64,000 nucleotides of DNA from Desulfovibrio sp. TomC (GTDB taxonomy: Bacteria; Desulfobacterota; Desulfovibrionia; Desulfovibrionales; Desulfovibrionaceae). A model generated the notes under the pieces. That model did no database searches. It had not been told where the DNA came from and saw only the letters and a list, made by a program, of their open reading frames with translations. Where the stretch lies: the NCBI RefSeq assembly GCF_000801335.2, contig NZ_JSEH01000001.1:1-64000 (forward strand), read 5' to 3'. The position numbers were made by a program, and so were the translations under genes. Below are positions 33,244-42,140 of the stretch, piece by piece (the first letter of the stretch is position 1; each line of letters begins with the position of its first letter).

Positions 33244-34932
33244 ATGGAACTCACCGGGGCCCAAATCCTCCTGGAATCCCTGCGCCGCGAAGGCGTGGAA
33301 GTCGTTTTCGGCTTTCCAGGCGGTGCGGTCATAGACATTTACGACCAGTTGCCGAACTACCCCCTGCGCCATGTGCTGGTACGCCATGAACAGGGCGCCA
33401 TCCACGCTGCGGATGGTTACGCCCGGGCCACGGGCAAGGTAGGCGTATGCCTGGTGACCTCGGGCCCCGGAGCGACCAATACCGTAACCGGCATTGCCAC
33501 GGCCTATATGGATTCCGTGCCGGTCGTCATCATCACCGGACAGGTGCCGACGCCGCTTATCGGCAACGACGCCTTTCAGGAAGTGGACATCGTCGGCATT
33601 ACGCGCTCGTGCACCAAGCATAATTACTTGGTCAAAGATGTGCGCGATCTGTCCCGAGTCATTAAAGAGGCCTTCTACCTCGCTTCCACGGGTCGGCCCG
33701 GTCCGGTGCTGATCGACTTGCCAAAAGATGTCCAGACCCAGCTTACGGAATACAAGTACCCGAAAACCATCAAGATGCGCAGCTACAATCCCACCTATGC
33801 CCCCAATCCCAAGCAGGTGGCCAAGGTAGCGGCTGTGGTGCGTCGGGCCAAGAAACCCATTATTTACGCCGGCGGCGGCGTCATCGCCTCCGAGGCCAGC
33901 GCCGATTTGGCGTGGCTGGCCCGCTCGTTTAATATGCCAGTCACGGCCACTCTCATGGCCCTTGGCTGCTTTCCGGCCGAAGACCCGCTCTGGCTCGGGA
34001 TGCTCGGGATGCACGGCACCTATGCCGCCAACATGGCCATCAGCAATGCCGACCTGATTCTGGCCATTGGCAGCCGCTTCGACGACCGGGTGACCGGCAA
34101 GATCAGCGAGTTCGCCAAGAACGCCAAGATCGTGCACATCGACATCGACCCCACCTCGATCCAGAAAAACGTGCCCGTAGACATCCCGGTGGTGGCCGAC
34201 TGCAAGAGCTTTCTGACCGCTCTGCGTCAGACCCTGGAGCCGACCCTGGAGGCGGAGCCAGCAGCCGGGCTCGAGGCCTGGAACAGCAAGGTGGCCGCCT
34301 GGAAAGTGGAAAAACCGCTGTCGTACAACCAGGAAGGCACGGTCATAAAGCCCCAGTTCGTGGTCGAGACCATTTCCCGGCTGACCAAGGGCGAGGCCAT
34401 CATCACCACCGAGGTCGGCCAGAACCAGATGTGGGCGGCCCAGTTCTATGCCTTTAATCGCCCCCGGTCGTTTATCAGTTCCGGCGGCCTTGGCACCATG
34501 GGTTTCGGTTTTCCGGCGGCCATCGGCGCCCAGATGGCCTGTCCCGACCGACTGGTCATTGACGTGGCTGGCGACGGCTCCATCCAGATGTGCATTCAGG
34601 AGCTGGCCACGGCCGTATGCTACAATCTGCCGGTCAAAATCGTTATCCTAAACAACGGCTATCTCGGTATGGTCCGGCAGTGGCAGGAGCTTTTCTACAA
34701 GAAGAACTACTGTGCCACCTGCCTGGATGTGGCCCCGGATTTCGTCAAACTGGCCGAGGCGTACGGCGCGGCCGGCTTCCGGGTGACCGATCCGGCCAAG
34801 GTGGAATCGGTGCTGGCCGAAGCCTTTGCCCTGCCGCGCCCGGTCATTGTGGATGTCGTGGTGGACCGCGAGGAAAATGTCGCGCCTATGGTCCCGGCCG
34901 GCAAGTCCATAACCGAAATGATCCTCGTCTAG
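33244..34932 (+). CDS. ilvB: Acetolactate synthase large subunit
   Basis: This TPP enzyme condenses pyruvate to acetolactate or with 2-oxobutyrate to acetohydroxybutyrate, the first common step of Ile/Val/Leu synthesis. The 562 residues include the catalytic Glu in [19 protein letters not shown] (about residue 49), FAD-domain segments, and the TPP motif [12 protein letters not shown] through ILNN. It starts one base after DUF465, and ilvN follows nine bases later. Confidence 0.97.
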   Translation: MELTGAQILLESLRREGVEVVFGFPGGAVIDIYDQLPNYPLRHVLVRHEQGAIHAADGYARATGKVGVCLVTSGPGATNTVTGIATAYMDSVPVVIITGQVPTPLIGNDAFQEVDIVGITRSCTKHNYLVKDVRDLSRVIKEAFYLASTGRPGPVLIDLPKDVQTQLTEYKYPKTIKMRSYNPTYAPNPKQVAKVAAVVRRAKKPIIYAGGGVIASEASADLAWLARSFNMPVTATLMALGCFPAEDPLWLGMLGMHGTYAANMAISNADLILAIGSRFDDRVTGKISEFAKNAKIVHIDIDPTSIQKNVPVDIPVVADCKSFLTALRQTLEPTLEAEPAAGLEAWNSKVAAWKVEKPLSYNQEGTVIKPQFVVETISRLTKGEAIITTEVGQNQMWAAQFYAFNRPRSFISSGGLGTMGFGFPAAIGAQMACPDRLVIDVAGDGSIQMCIQELATAVCYNLPVKIVILNNGYLGMVRQWQELFYKKNYCATCLDVAPDFVKLAEAYGAAGFRVTDPAKVESVLAEAFALPRPVIVDVVVDREENVAPMVPAGKSITEMILV

Positions 34933-34941
34933 GAGCACCCC

Positions 34942-35424
34942 ATGCGCCACATTCTTTCCATCCTCGTTGAGAACGAACCCGGGGTGCTGGCCAGGGTGGC
35001 CGGCCTGTTTAGCGGCCGCGGCTATAATATTGAAACCCTCAATGTCGCCCCGACCCTGACCGAAGGCCTGTCCATGATGACCATCACCACCGTCGGCGAC
35101 GAGGCCATCATCGAACAGATCGTCAAGCAGCTGCGAAAGCTCGTCACCACGCTTAAGGTCGTGGACCTCACGGATGTGAAGTCCGTGGAGCGCGAGATGA
35201 TGCTGCTGCGGGTGGACGCCGAAGGCAGCAAACGGGCCGAGGTGCTCCGCATCGTCGATATCTTCCGCTGCAAGGTGGTGGACGTGAGCCCGGATGAACT
35301 CGTGCTCGAAGTCACTGGCACCCAGGACAAGCTTAACGCCCTGGTGAGCCTCTTGCAACGTTATGGCATCAAGGAAGCCGCCCGCACCGGCGCAGTGGCC
35401 ATGCGGCGTGGAATGCAGGAATAG
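34942..35424 (+). CDS. ilvN: Acetolactate synthase small subunit
   Basis: The 160-residue regulatory subunit has an N-terminal ACT domain ([28 protein letters not shown]) and the IlvN C-terminal domain. It binds valine and stimulates the large subunit. A hairpin and then ilvC follow after 71 bases. Confidence 0.97.
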   Translation: MRHILSILVENEPGVLARVAGLFSGRGYNIETLNVAPTLTEGLSMMTITTVGDEAIIEQIVKQLRKLVTTLKVVDLTDVKSVEREMMLLRVDAEGSKRAEVLRIVDIFRCKVVDVSPDELVLEVTGTQDKLNALVSLLQRYGIKEAARTGAVAMRRGMQE

Positions 35425-35462
35425 CGGCGTTTTCTTCTCCGCCGCCTGTAAAAGACATCGAG

Positions 35463-35481
35463 CGTGCCACATACTGGCACG
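35463..35481 (+). promoter_or_regulatory. Hairpin just upstream of ilvC
   Basis: CGTGCCA (35463-35469) pairs with TGGCACG (35475-35481) around a five-base loop CATAC. The ilvC ribosome site AAGGAG begins three bases after the stem. It could affect ilvC translation or act as an mRNA boundary; no U-run is present. Confidence 0.45.
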
Positions 35482-35495
35482 ATAAAGGAGCTATG

Positions 35496-36485
35496 ATGAA
35501 AATCTATTACGACCAGGACGCCGACCTTTCCCTTTTGGCTGACAAGACCGTGGCCATCCTCGGCTATGGCAGCCAGGGCCATGCCCACGCCCAGAACCTG
35601 CGGGATTCCGGCGTCAAAGTCGTCATCGGCCAGCGTCCCGGCGGCCCCAACTGGGAGCTTGCCAAGGAAAACGGATTTACGCCCATGAGCGCGGCCGAGG
35701 CTGCCGCTGCGGCCGACGTCATCATGATTCTGGTCCCGGACCAGCATCAGAAGGCCGTCTACGAAAAAGACGTGCTGCCGAGCCTGACTGCCGGCAAGAT
35801 GCTTCTTTTCGCCCATGGCTTCAACATCCACTACCAGCAGATTGTGCCGCCGGCCAATGTCGACGTGGCTATGATCGCCCCCAAGGGGCCGGGCCATCTG
35901 GTCCGCCGGGTTTACACAGAGGGCGCGGGCGTTCCCTGCCTGATCGCCGTGCATCAAAATGCCACTGGCAAGGCCATGGAAATGGGCCTGGCCTACGCCA
36001 AGGGCGTGGGCGGCACCCGGGGCGGCGTGTTGACCACCACCTTCAAGGAAGAAACCGAGACCGACCTCTTCGGTGAGCAGGCCGTTTTGTGCGGCGGCGC
36101 GGCGGAACTGGTCAAGGCCGGTTTCGAGACCCTGTGCGAGGCCGGCTACCAGCCCGAGATCGCCTATTTCGAATGCCTCCATGAACTCAAACTCATCGTG
36201 GACCTCATGTACGAGGGCGGTCTGTCGCGGATGCGCTATTCCATCAGCGACACCGCTGAATACGGCGATTACGTGAGCGGTCCCCGGGTCGTCACTGACG
36301 AAACCCGGGCCGAAATGCGCAAGATCCTCAAAGAGATCCAGGACGGCACTTTTGCCCGCGATTTCATTGTGGAAAACATGTCCGGCCGGGCGCACTTCCT
36401 GTCCATGCGCCGCATCAACGCCGAGCACCCCATTGAAAAAGTCGGCGCCAAGCTGCGTGAGATGATGAGCTGGCTCAAAAAATAG
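35496..36485 (+). CDS. ilvC: Ketol-acid reductoisomerase
   Basis: IlvC isomerises and reduces acetolactate (NADPH, Mg2+). The 329-residue enzyme is the class I, short form, with the Rossmann motif [27 protein letters not shown] for substrate binding, and the acidic metal site [14 protein letters not shown]. Two adjacent ATGs exist (35493, 35496); the second has better spacing from AAGGAG. A strong terminator follows. Confidence 0.97.
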   Translation: MKIYYDQDADLSLLADKTVAILGYGSQGHAHAQNLRDSGVKVVIGQRPGGPNWELAKENGFTPMSAAEAAAAADVIMILVPDQHQKAVYEKDVLPSLTAGKMLLFAHGFNIHYQQIVPPANVDVAMIAPKGPGHLVRRVYTEGAGVPCLIAVHQNATGKAMEMGLAYAKGVGGTRGGVLTTTFKEETETDLFGEQAVLCGGAAELVKAGFETLCEAGYQPEIAYFECLHELKLIVDLMYEGGLSRMRYSISDTAEYGDYVSGPRVVTDETRAEMRKILKEIQDGTFARDFIVENMSGRAHFLSMRRINAEHPIEKVGAKLREMMSWLKK

Positions 36486-36495
36486 CTGCCGCTCT

Positions 36496-36527
36496 GCGGC
36501 CGGCCCCGGACGGGGTCGGCCGCTTTT
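36496..36527 (+). terminator. Rho-independent terminator after ilvC
   Basis: A 13-pair GC-rich stem with one G-U (36496-36508 with 36511-36523) is followed by TTTT. It closes the DUF465-ilvBNC unit. Confidence 0.85.
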
Positions 36528-36541
36528 GCAAGGAGACGCCC

Positions 36542-37078
36542 ATGCCCATACGTATTTTCGGGATAGGGTGGCGATGCCCCGGAGTCGTCGCCGTCCTGGC
36601 GTTTTGGCTGGCGCTGACGGCTCTTATCCAGCCGGTTGCGGCCGCAGCGGACCAGTCCCAGGAGTTCCCGCTCGAACAAGCCGCCGATCCTACCTCGGGA
36701 CAATTGGCCCTGGCTGCAAATGGCGATCCCATTGCCCAATGCGATGTCGGCATCGCCTACTTAAACGGCCGCCACGTGGCCCAGGATTATCGTCTCGGCC
36801 TCAATTGGCTGACCAAATCTTCCGATGCCGGCTTTGCCTACGCCCGATTCGTTTTGGCCGACGTCTACAACCGGGGTTTCGCCGGCGTGCCGGTCAACGA
36901 CGAACTTGCCTATTATTACGCGACGTTGGCCGCTGCTTCTTCCTCCTTGCCCGACAAGGTCCGGGATCGGGCCGTCAAGCTGCGCGACGCCAGCGTCAAA
37001 CGCCTGACCACGGCCCAAATCACGGGATTACAGGCCAAAGCCGCCATGGCTCCCCTTGACGCGGCGGTGGGCAATTAA
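36542..37078 (+). CDS. Exported Sel1-repeat protein
   Basis: The 178-residue protein has a signal peptide (hydrophobic run about 15-35, cleavage near VAAAADQ) followed by two to three Sel1-like repeats (for example about residues 70-82 and 92-106). Sel1 repeats mediate protein interactions. It stands behind the ilvC terminator. Periplasmic and possibly envelope-related; no specific role assigned. Confidence 0.85.
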   Translation: MPIRIFGIGWRCPGVVAVLAFWLALTALIQPVAAAADQSQEFPLEQAADPTSGQLALAANGDPIAQCDVGIAYLNGRHVAQDYRLGLNWLTKSSDAGFAYARFVLADVYNRGFAGVPVNDELAYYYATLAAASSSLPDKVRDRAVKLRDASVKRLTTAQITGLQAKAAMAPLDAAVGN

Positions 37079-37213
37079 CCCGACTGCGGGGCTGACCAGG
37101 AAATGTCTCACCCCCCTGGTGCGACGACGCCCTCATGAAGGTCAGGACGATCCCGATTGCCGCCCTCCTTTGGGACGTCCACCCAGAGCCCAGTGCGGGT
37201 ATGGAGGCGACTG

Positions 37214-37837
37214 ATGGGCCTTGGACGCGAGGCAACGAAACGAGCCATGGGCACCGGTCAGGCGGCAGTCCATTCATTGCAGTGTCCTGGGCGGCTAACG
37301 ACAGGCCTTGTGACCTTCATCCTGGTTGTTGGCCTCTGTCTTGTCGCGACGGTACCGGGTCTGGCGGCCAAAGCCGACACCAAGACCTTCAATGCCTATT
37401 ACGCCAGCCAAAGCGCCAAAATTTACGACCACCTCCTCAAAGTTGCGGATTATTACACCTCCCTGACCAAGGAGGGGAATAGCGAGCGCGTCAAGGACGT
37501 GCTGGCCCTTCGAGCCTCGCTTGCAGCCTGCTGGGAACTGGTGCTCAATGCCGGCGACATGGTCTATATCTACGATACGTTGGACCCTGGTTGCAGCGGC
37601 GCCCTGACCCAGCTTGCGGCCATGATCAAAACAGGCCTTGGCACCGTGGCCGGCAAACTTGACAAGGAACTCCAGTGGATGCGGCTGGTGGAAAAAAATG
37701 TTGCCGATTTGCCGGTTTCCGTGGAACTTTCCCAGTCTTTTCGCGACATAGAGGCCATGGCGGCCTATTTTCGCACCGCCGCACAGACCTTTGAACCGTC
37801 CGCTGCCGGCGAGACCCGGCAGTCGGTTCACAAATAG
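37214..37837 (+). CDS. Exported/anchored uncharacterised protein (207 aa)
   Basis: The start is at ATG 37214, with GGAGG six bases upstream. A hydrophobic segment (about residues 33-53) could be a late signal peptide or an anchor after a basic N terminus. The mature part is helical, with Tyr-rich N-terminal motifs (YYASQSAKIYDHLLK, DYYTSLTKEG) and two Cys (AACWELV, PGCSGAL). No family is recognised. It may form a cassette with the Sel1 protein and SemiSWEET genes. Confidence 0.65.
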   Translation: MGLGREATKRAMGTGQAAVHSLQCPGRLTTGLVTFILVVGLCLVATVPGLAAKADTKTFNAYYASQSAKIYDHLLKVADYYTSLTKEGNSERVKDVLALRASLAACWELVLNAGDMVYIYDTLDPGCSGALTQLAAMIKTGLGTVAGKLDKELQWMRLVEKNVADLPVSVELSQSFRDIEAMAAYFRTAAQTFEPSAAGETRQSVHK

Positions 37838-37844
37838 GTCTGTT

Positions 37845-38102
37845 GTGCCTGCGTTGTCCGATTGGATCGGTTTTGCCGCTGGCCTGTGCACCACGGCAGC
37901 CTTTGCGCCTCAGGTCGTAAAGACCATGCGCAGCCGATCCACCAGCGATATTTCACTTGGTATGTACGCCCTCATGGTCGTGGGCATCACGCTGTGGCTC
38001 ATCCACGGCCTTGCAGTCGGTTCCGCCCCGGTTGTGGCGGCCAATGCCGTGACCCTGATACTGGTCGGGATTATGCTGGTCATGAAGTTCCGATATAAAT
38101 AA
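37845..38102 (+). CDS. SemiSWEET sugar transporter
   Basis: This 85-residue membrane protein has three transmembrane helices and the PQ-loop motif FAPQVVKTMRSRSTSDIS, matching SemiSWEET, which dimerises to pass sugars. The start is taken as GTG 37845, close after the preceding stop; a TTG at 37854 is possible. The likely substrate is a small sugar, by family only. Confidence 0.85.
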   Translation: MPALSDWIGFAAGLCTTAAFAPQVVKTMRSRSTSDISLGMYALMVVGITLWLIHGLAVGSAPVVAANAVTLILVGIMLVMKFRYK

Positions 38103-38131
38103 ATCGCGCCAATGCGGCGCAGGAGGTTGTC

Positions 38132-38413
38132 ATGCGTGCCTTGATGCTTTGCCTGTTGCTTGCCTTGGTATGCCTGCAATTCGGCTGTGGCCGGCATACC
38201 TATTATGTCCAGACCATGGATGGAAAAACATTTTATGCGGAACCGCCTTTGGTGGTGGATGCCGACAAGGGCGTCTACTACATGTTGGTCAAAGGCCAGC
38301 GCCGCACGGTGCCCATGGATCAAATTTACCTCATCGACGACTCAGCCCGGATATGCTACCAGAATGGTCTGACCGACACGTTTAACTGCTACGATAATCT
38401 TTACTACTTCTAG
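38132..38413 (+). CDS. Small YgdI/YgdR-like lipoprotein
   Basis: The 93-residue protein has a hydrophobic signal and the lipobox FGC (Cys 19). The mature part has a beta-rich segment YYVQTMDGKTFYAEPP, then GVYYMLVKGQRRTVP, which resembles the YgdI/YgdR (DUF903) pattern of small bacterial lipoproteins; the match is only moderate. Two further Cys near the C terminus (RICYQNG, NCYDN) could pair. Function unknown. Confidence 0.75.
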   Translation: MRALMLCLLLALVCLQFGCGRHTYYVQTMDGKTFYAEPPLVVDADKGVYYMLVKGQRRTVPMDQIYLIDDSARICYQNGLTDTFNCYDNLYYF

Positions 38414-38425
38414 TGAAGCGGATGC

Positions 38426-39415
38426 ATGACGAGCGACAACTTGCGGTGTGCAGCCTTGCAGCTCTTGGAGCGCAAACCGCCCCCTGGGCTGGTTGTCCCG
38501 GCCGGGATGGTGGTCCCCGGATCGCTGCCTCTGCTCATTGAGACCCTGGCCTGCCCGGGTTCGCCTGTCGCGCCGGAGGCTCTGGCCAGTCTTTGTCTCA
38601 AATATTTTTATGCCTACGTCCATTCCGAGCAACTGGACGCCGATGTCTCCCTGGAAGGATTGACCGAACTTGCCGGGCAGTTCGTCCGGCGGCGGGGCGG
38701 TTGCGCCCAGTTGGCCGGCAAGAGCGAATTGCGACGTTTCCTGCTCCATCATGGTTTTGCCTTGCAAATGCTCGTTGACCTGCCAAAGACGGTGCATCTC
38801 CTGGCTGCCTTGCTGGAGCGAAAGCTTCCGGTCGCCGAGGCCTTTTTGGGCCTGGATATCGGCGCTGGAACGGGTATCTTGCTTGTGGGACAGTATCTTC
38901 TGGCCCGCCGGGCCGGGTACGACTCCCCGATCCTGATCGGCTTTGAGTGCCAACCGCATGTGGCCAGGCGGGCCGACTCCTTGGCGTCCGCCTTGGGCAT
39001 TGGCCGGGTGCGCCAGGCTGACGCCACCCGCAAGGAAGCGTACGTCGATCTTCCCGACGGTCCTGTGGCCTGCGTCACCAACGAGACCCTTCCCTCGGCC
39101 GGCCGCCGGCTTTACAAGGAACCGTTTCCGGTCATATGCGAAGCCCTTTTTGCCGCTTTGGGGCCACGATTGGCCAATGCGGTCTTCTTGCCCGAGGCGG
39201 TCTGGGCCTCCGACCGCCCGGGGCGGTCCTGGCTGCATCTGACTCCGCACAATGCCTTTGCCGGGGATGGGCAACGGCCCGACAAACCACTGCGCCTGGC
39301 CTTTATGCGCGATGTGGAACTGGCCGGGGAGCGCATCCCGGTCGATCGGGTCGGGGAAGGGCTGGCGGAACTGGTTGCCCCGCCCTGGCGCGAGAGCCTT
39401 TGCCGACGCTGGTAG
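38426..39415 (+). CDS. SAM-dependent methyltransferase-like protein
   Basis: The 329-residue protein has the glycine-rich nucleotide motif LGLDIGAGTGILLVGQYLL and a following acidic turn LIGFECQPHV, as in class I methyltransferases. An N-terminal helical domain (about 1-145) precedes it, and a large C-terminal region (about 235-329) is of unknown type. The start follows the lipoprotein stop within 13 bases. Substrate unknown; it is not one of the rRNA enzymes I know. It ends one base before the GNAT gene, which is convergent. Confidence 0.65.
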   Translation: MTSDNLRCAALQLLERKPPPGLVVPAGMVVPGSLPLLIETLACPGSPVAPEALASLCLKYFYAYVHSEQLDADVSLEGLTELAGQFVRRRGGCAQLAGKSELRRFLLHHGFALQMLVDLPKTVHLLAALLERKLPVAEAFLGLDIGAGTGILLVGQYLLARRAGYDSPILIGFECQPHVARRADSLASALGIGRVRQADATRKEAYVDLPDGPVACVTNETLPSAGRRLYKEPFPVICEALFAALGPRLANAVFLPEAVWASDRPGRSWLHLTPHNAFAGDGQRPDKPLRLAFMRDVELAGERIPVDRVGEGLAELVAPPWRESLCRRW

Positions 39416-39416
39416 T

Positions 39417-39908
39417 TTACAAAGGCAGTTCGTAATGCAGCGCGCCGTCAAGCGGAGTGAGGCAGTAGGGCTCGATGCGGTGAAACCCCAGCTTCTTATA
39501 GAGGGCATTGGCAGCGGTCATGGTTTCCAGCGTGTCCAGGCGGATGGCGCAAAAACCGCGTTCCCTGGCGCCGGCCACGGCGGTTTCGGCCAGCGCCCGA
39601 CCCAGGCCGTGGCCGGCATGGGCCGGGCGCACGTAGAGTCGTTTCATCTCGCACAGACCATTCTCCAGGGGGCGCAAGGCCACGCAACCGGCCGCCATGT
39701 CGCCGACCCAGGCCAGCCACAGCCCGCCCATGGGCGGAGCATATCGACCGGGCAGTTCAGCCAATTCCTGGTCAAAATTCTGGAAGCACAGGGAAAACCC
39801 CAGGCCCTTGGAATATTCTTCAAAGAGGATACGCACCACGGCCATGTCCGTAGCCGGGACGATTCCCGGGATCTGTCGTGAAAGCCCATGTGCCGGCGTC
39901 TGATTCAT
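39417..39908 (-). CDS. GNAT family N-acetyltransferase
   Basis: The 163-residue protein has the GNAT core: CEMKRLYVRPAHAGHGLGRAL (motif A, acetyl-CoA pyrophosphate loop) and AANALYKKLGFHRIEPY (motif B). The start at ATG 39908 was chosen because it begins the acetyltransferase domain; the longer frame upstream is intergenic. The acetylated substrate is unknown. It converges on the methyltransferase-like gene with one base between. Confidence 0.88.
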   Translation of the reverse strand: MNQTPAHGLSRQIPGIVPATDMAVVRILFEEYSKGLGFSLCFQNFDQELAELPGRYAPPMGGLWLAWVGDMAAGCVALRPLENGLCEMKRLYVRPAHAGHGLGRALAETAVAGARERGFCAIRLDTLETMTAANALYKKLGFHRIEPYCLTPLDGALHYELPL

Positions 39909-40010
39909 GATGATTGGCCTGCTCTCGTGTATGGAGACGCGCTCGGGCGAACCGTGCCGCACCCGGCCGGGGGATGCCGTTGCGAGTCTGTTTTGGCTGT
40001 GACTCCTAGC

Positions 40011-40022
40011 AGTCTTTTGACT
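40011..40022. repeat. Short palindromic motif in a 280-base gap
   Basis: The gap 39909-40188 between the GNAT gene (-) and the methyltransferase gene (+) holds the palindrome AGTCTTTTGACT. The first eleven bases recur at 11650-11660. The gap must also carry promoters for both genes, but I cannot place them with confidence, and no other signal stands out. Confidence 0.3.
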
Positions 40023-40188
40023 GATCCCCAAGTAAAAAGGGTGAATTTTGCCAGGATTTTCCTTTTTCGCTGCCAAGGCCCGGGGACCCCTCCGGCCCCG
40101 GCAGCTTCCCGTCCTGGGCTTTGGACAAAAAACGTTATGTCCGGAATTTCGACTGGGCCTGACCGGCCGGATGCGCTAGCACCTCGGT

Positions 40189-40815
40189 ATGTACTGGACA
40201 ACTGCTTCCTGTGTCCCCTCGACGCTGGATCTGGCCCCTGCCGTCCGGGCCTTTCTTGCGCCAGGCGACCGGATCATCGATTTGGGCTGCGGGCCCGGCC
40301 GCACCCTGAACGCATTGCGCCAGGCCGGTCTTGGCCGTTGCCATGTCGGGGCAGACGTCAATCCGCCAAGTCTGCTCTTGGCGGCCTGCGCCGGATTTCC
40401 TGTCGTGCAGGCCGATTTGGCCGCCATGCCCGTGGCCGATGCCGCCTTTGACGCTGGCATCCTGCAAGCGGTGCTGACGACCATACCCACTCCCGGCGAA
40501 CGTCTGGCCGTATTGCGGGAAGCCCGGCGCATCGTGACCCGGGTGTTGTGCCTCGGGGATTTTTTGCAGAATTGGGAGCTGCCGTATTACCGGACCCGTT
40601 ACGAGACCGGGCTGGCCGAAACCGGTGAATGTGGCAGTTTTGTGGTCCGCGAAGGCGCGGTCGAGCTGTATCAGGCCCATCATTTCACCATGGATGAACT
40701 GGGAGACCTGCTTGGCCGGGCCGGGTTCTCGGTGGTCCAGGCGGCCTATCCAACAGTGCGTACCCGCTCGGGCAATCTGGTCCGGGGCGTGTCCCTGGCC
40801 GCCCTGACGCTTTGA
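40189..40815 (+). CDS. Class I SAM-dependent methyltransferase
   Basis: The 208-residue protein has the SAM-binding motif IIDLGCGPGRTLNALRQAG, then VGADVNPPSLLLAA (acidic turn) and ADLAAMPVADAAFDAGI, typical of small-molecule or ubiquinone-like methyltransferases. The C-terminal half is unremarkable. It stands alone with no informative operon. The start at ATG 40189 is not supported by a strong ribosome site. Confidence 0.85.
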   Translation: MYWTTASCVPSTLDLAPAVRAFLAPGDRIIDLGCGPGRTLNALRQAGLGRCHVGADVNPPSLLLAACAGFPVVQADLAAMPVADAAFDAGILQAVLTTIPTPGERLAVLREARRIVTRVLCLGDFLQNWELPYYRTRYETGLAETGECGSFVVREGAVELYQAHHFTMDELGDLLGRAGFSVVQAAYPTVRTRSGNLVRGVSLAALTL

Positions 40816-40876
40816 CTTTTCAGGCCGCAAGGTCTACCAGCAATTTTTTGTGTTGCGCATACCTCTGGAGGTTTCG

Positions 40877-42136
40877 ATGAGCGTTGCTGCCGAGATGGAG
40901 GGCATGGCCCGACGGGCCAGGGAAGCCTCCCGGGCTCTGGCTGCCGCCTCTGGTGCGGCCAAGGACGCCTTTTTATCGGCCCTGGCCGGGCTGTTGGAAA
41001 CCCGGCGGGACGAAGTGCTGGCCGCCAATGCCGCAGATCTTGCCAAGGCCCAGGCCGCCGGCCTCGATGCGCCGCGTCTGGACCGCCTGACCCTGACCCC
41101 GGCCGTCATGGACGCCATGGCCAAGGCCTGCCGGGAAGTCATCGGCCTGCCTGATCCGGTCGGCGCCATCGAGTCCATGCGCCCCCGGCCCAATGGCCTG
41201 CTTGTCGGGCGGATGCGTGTGCCGCTCGGCGTTATCTGCATGATCTACGAATCCCGGCCAAACGTGACTATTGATGCGTCCATTCTGTGCCTCAAAGCCG
41301 GCAACGCCGTCATCTTGAAAGGCGGTTCCGAAGCCCTGGCTTCCAACCTGGCCCTGGCCGGGCTGCTGCGTCAGGCCCTGGCCGAGGCCGGCCTGCCTGA
41401 GGATGCGGCCCAACTTGTGCCGACAACCGACCGGGCTGCCGTGGCTGCTTTGTGCAAGCTTGACGAACTGATCGACGTCATGATCCCGCGCGGCGGCGAA
41501 GGGCTTATCCGGGCCGTCGTCTCCCAGGCCACCATGCCGGTGCTCAAGCATTACAAGGGCGTATGCCACGCTTATGTTGACGCCGGAGCCAACGAGGGGC
41601 AGGCCGAAACCGTGGTCGTCAATGCCAAGGCCCAACGGCCGGGCGTGTGCAACGCCTTGGAATGTTTGCTCGTCCACGTTGCCGCTGCCCCGACGTTTCT
41701 CCCAAGGGTAGGGCAGGCCCTGCGCCGGGCCGGGGTAGCCATGCGGGCCTGCCCGCGGGCCCTGCCGCTTCTGGGGGAGGGGGCTGTCGCTGCTTCGTCG
41801 GAAGATTTCGGCCATGAATTCCACGATCTCATTTTGGCCGTCAAAGTGGTGGATTCCATGGGAGAAGCCCTGGATCACATCCACCGCTATGGTTCGGGCC
41901 ACACCGAGGTCATCCTCACCGAGGACCATGGCCGGGCCATGGACTTTCTGCGCCGGGCCGACGCCTCCATGGTCGGCATCAACTGTTCCACGCGTTTTAA
42001 CGACGGCGGTGAACTGGGCCTGGGAGCCGAGATCGGCATCTCCACCTCCAAACTCCATGCCTACGGTCCCATGGGACTGGTGGAACTGACCAGCGCCAAA
42101 TTCGTGGTGCTCGGCCAGGGACAAGTGCGCGGCTGA
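40877..42136 (+). CDS. proA: Glutamate-5-semialdehyde dehydrogenase (gamma-glutamyl phosphate reductase)
   Basis: ProA reduces glutamyl 5-phosphate for proline synthesis. The 419 residues have family segments: GVICMIYESRPNVTIDAS, then KGGSEA, the catalytic Cys region RPGVCNALECLLVH, and FNDGGELGLGAEIGIST near the end. The ATG follows GGAGG by five bases. proB is not adjacent. nadD starts within five bases of its stop. Confidence 0.96.
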   Translation: MSVAAEMEGMARRAREASRALAAASGAAKDAFLSALAGLLETRRDEVLAANAADLAKAQAAGLDAPRLDRLTLTPAVMDAMAKACREVIGLPDPVGAIESMRPRPNGLLVGRMRVPLGVICMIYESRPNVTIDASILCLKAGNAVILKGGSEALASNLALAGLLRQALAEAGLPEDAAQLVPTTDRAAVAALCKLDELIDVMIPRGGEGLIRAVVSQATMPVLKHYKGVCHAYVDAGANEGQAETVVVNAKAQRPGVCNALECLLVHVAAAPTFLPRVGQALRRAGVAMRACPRALPLLGEGAVAASSEDFGHEFHDLILAVKVVDSMGEALDHIHRYGSGHTEVILTEDHGRAMDFLRRADASMVGINCSTRFNDGGELGLGAEIGISTSKLHAYGPMGLVELTSAKFVVLGQGQVRG

Positions 42137-42140
42137 CAGC

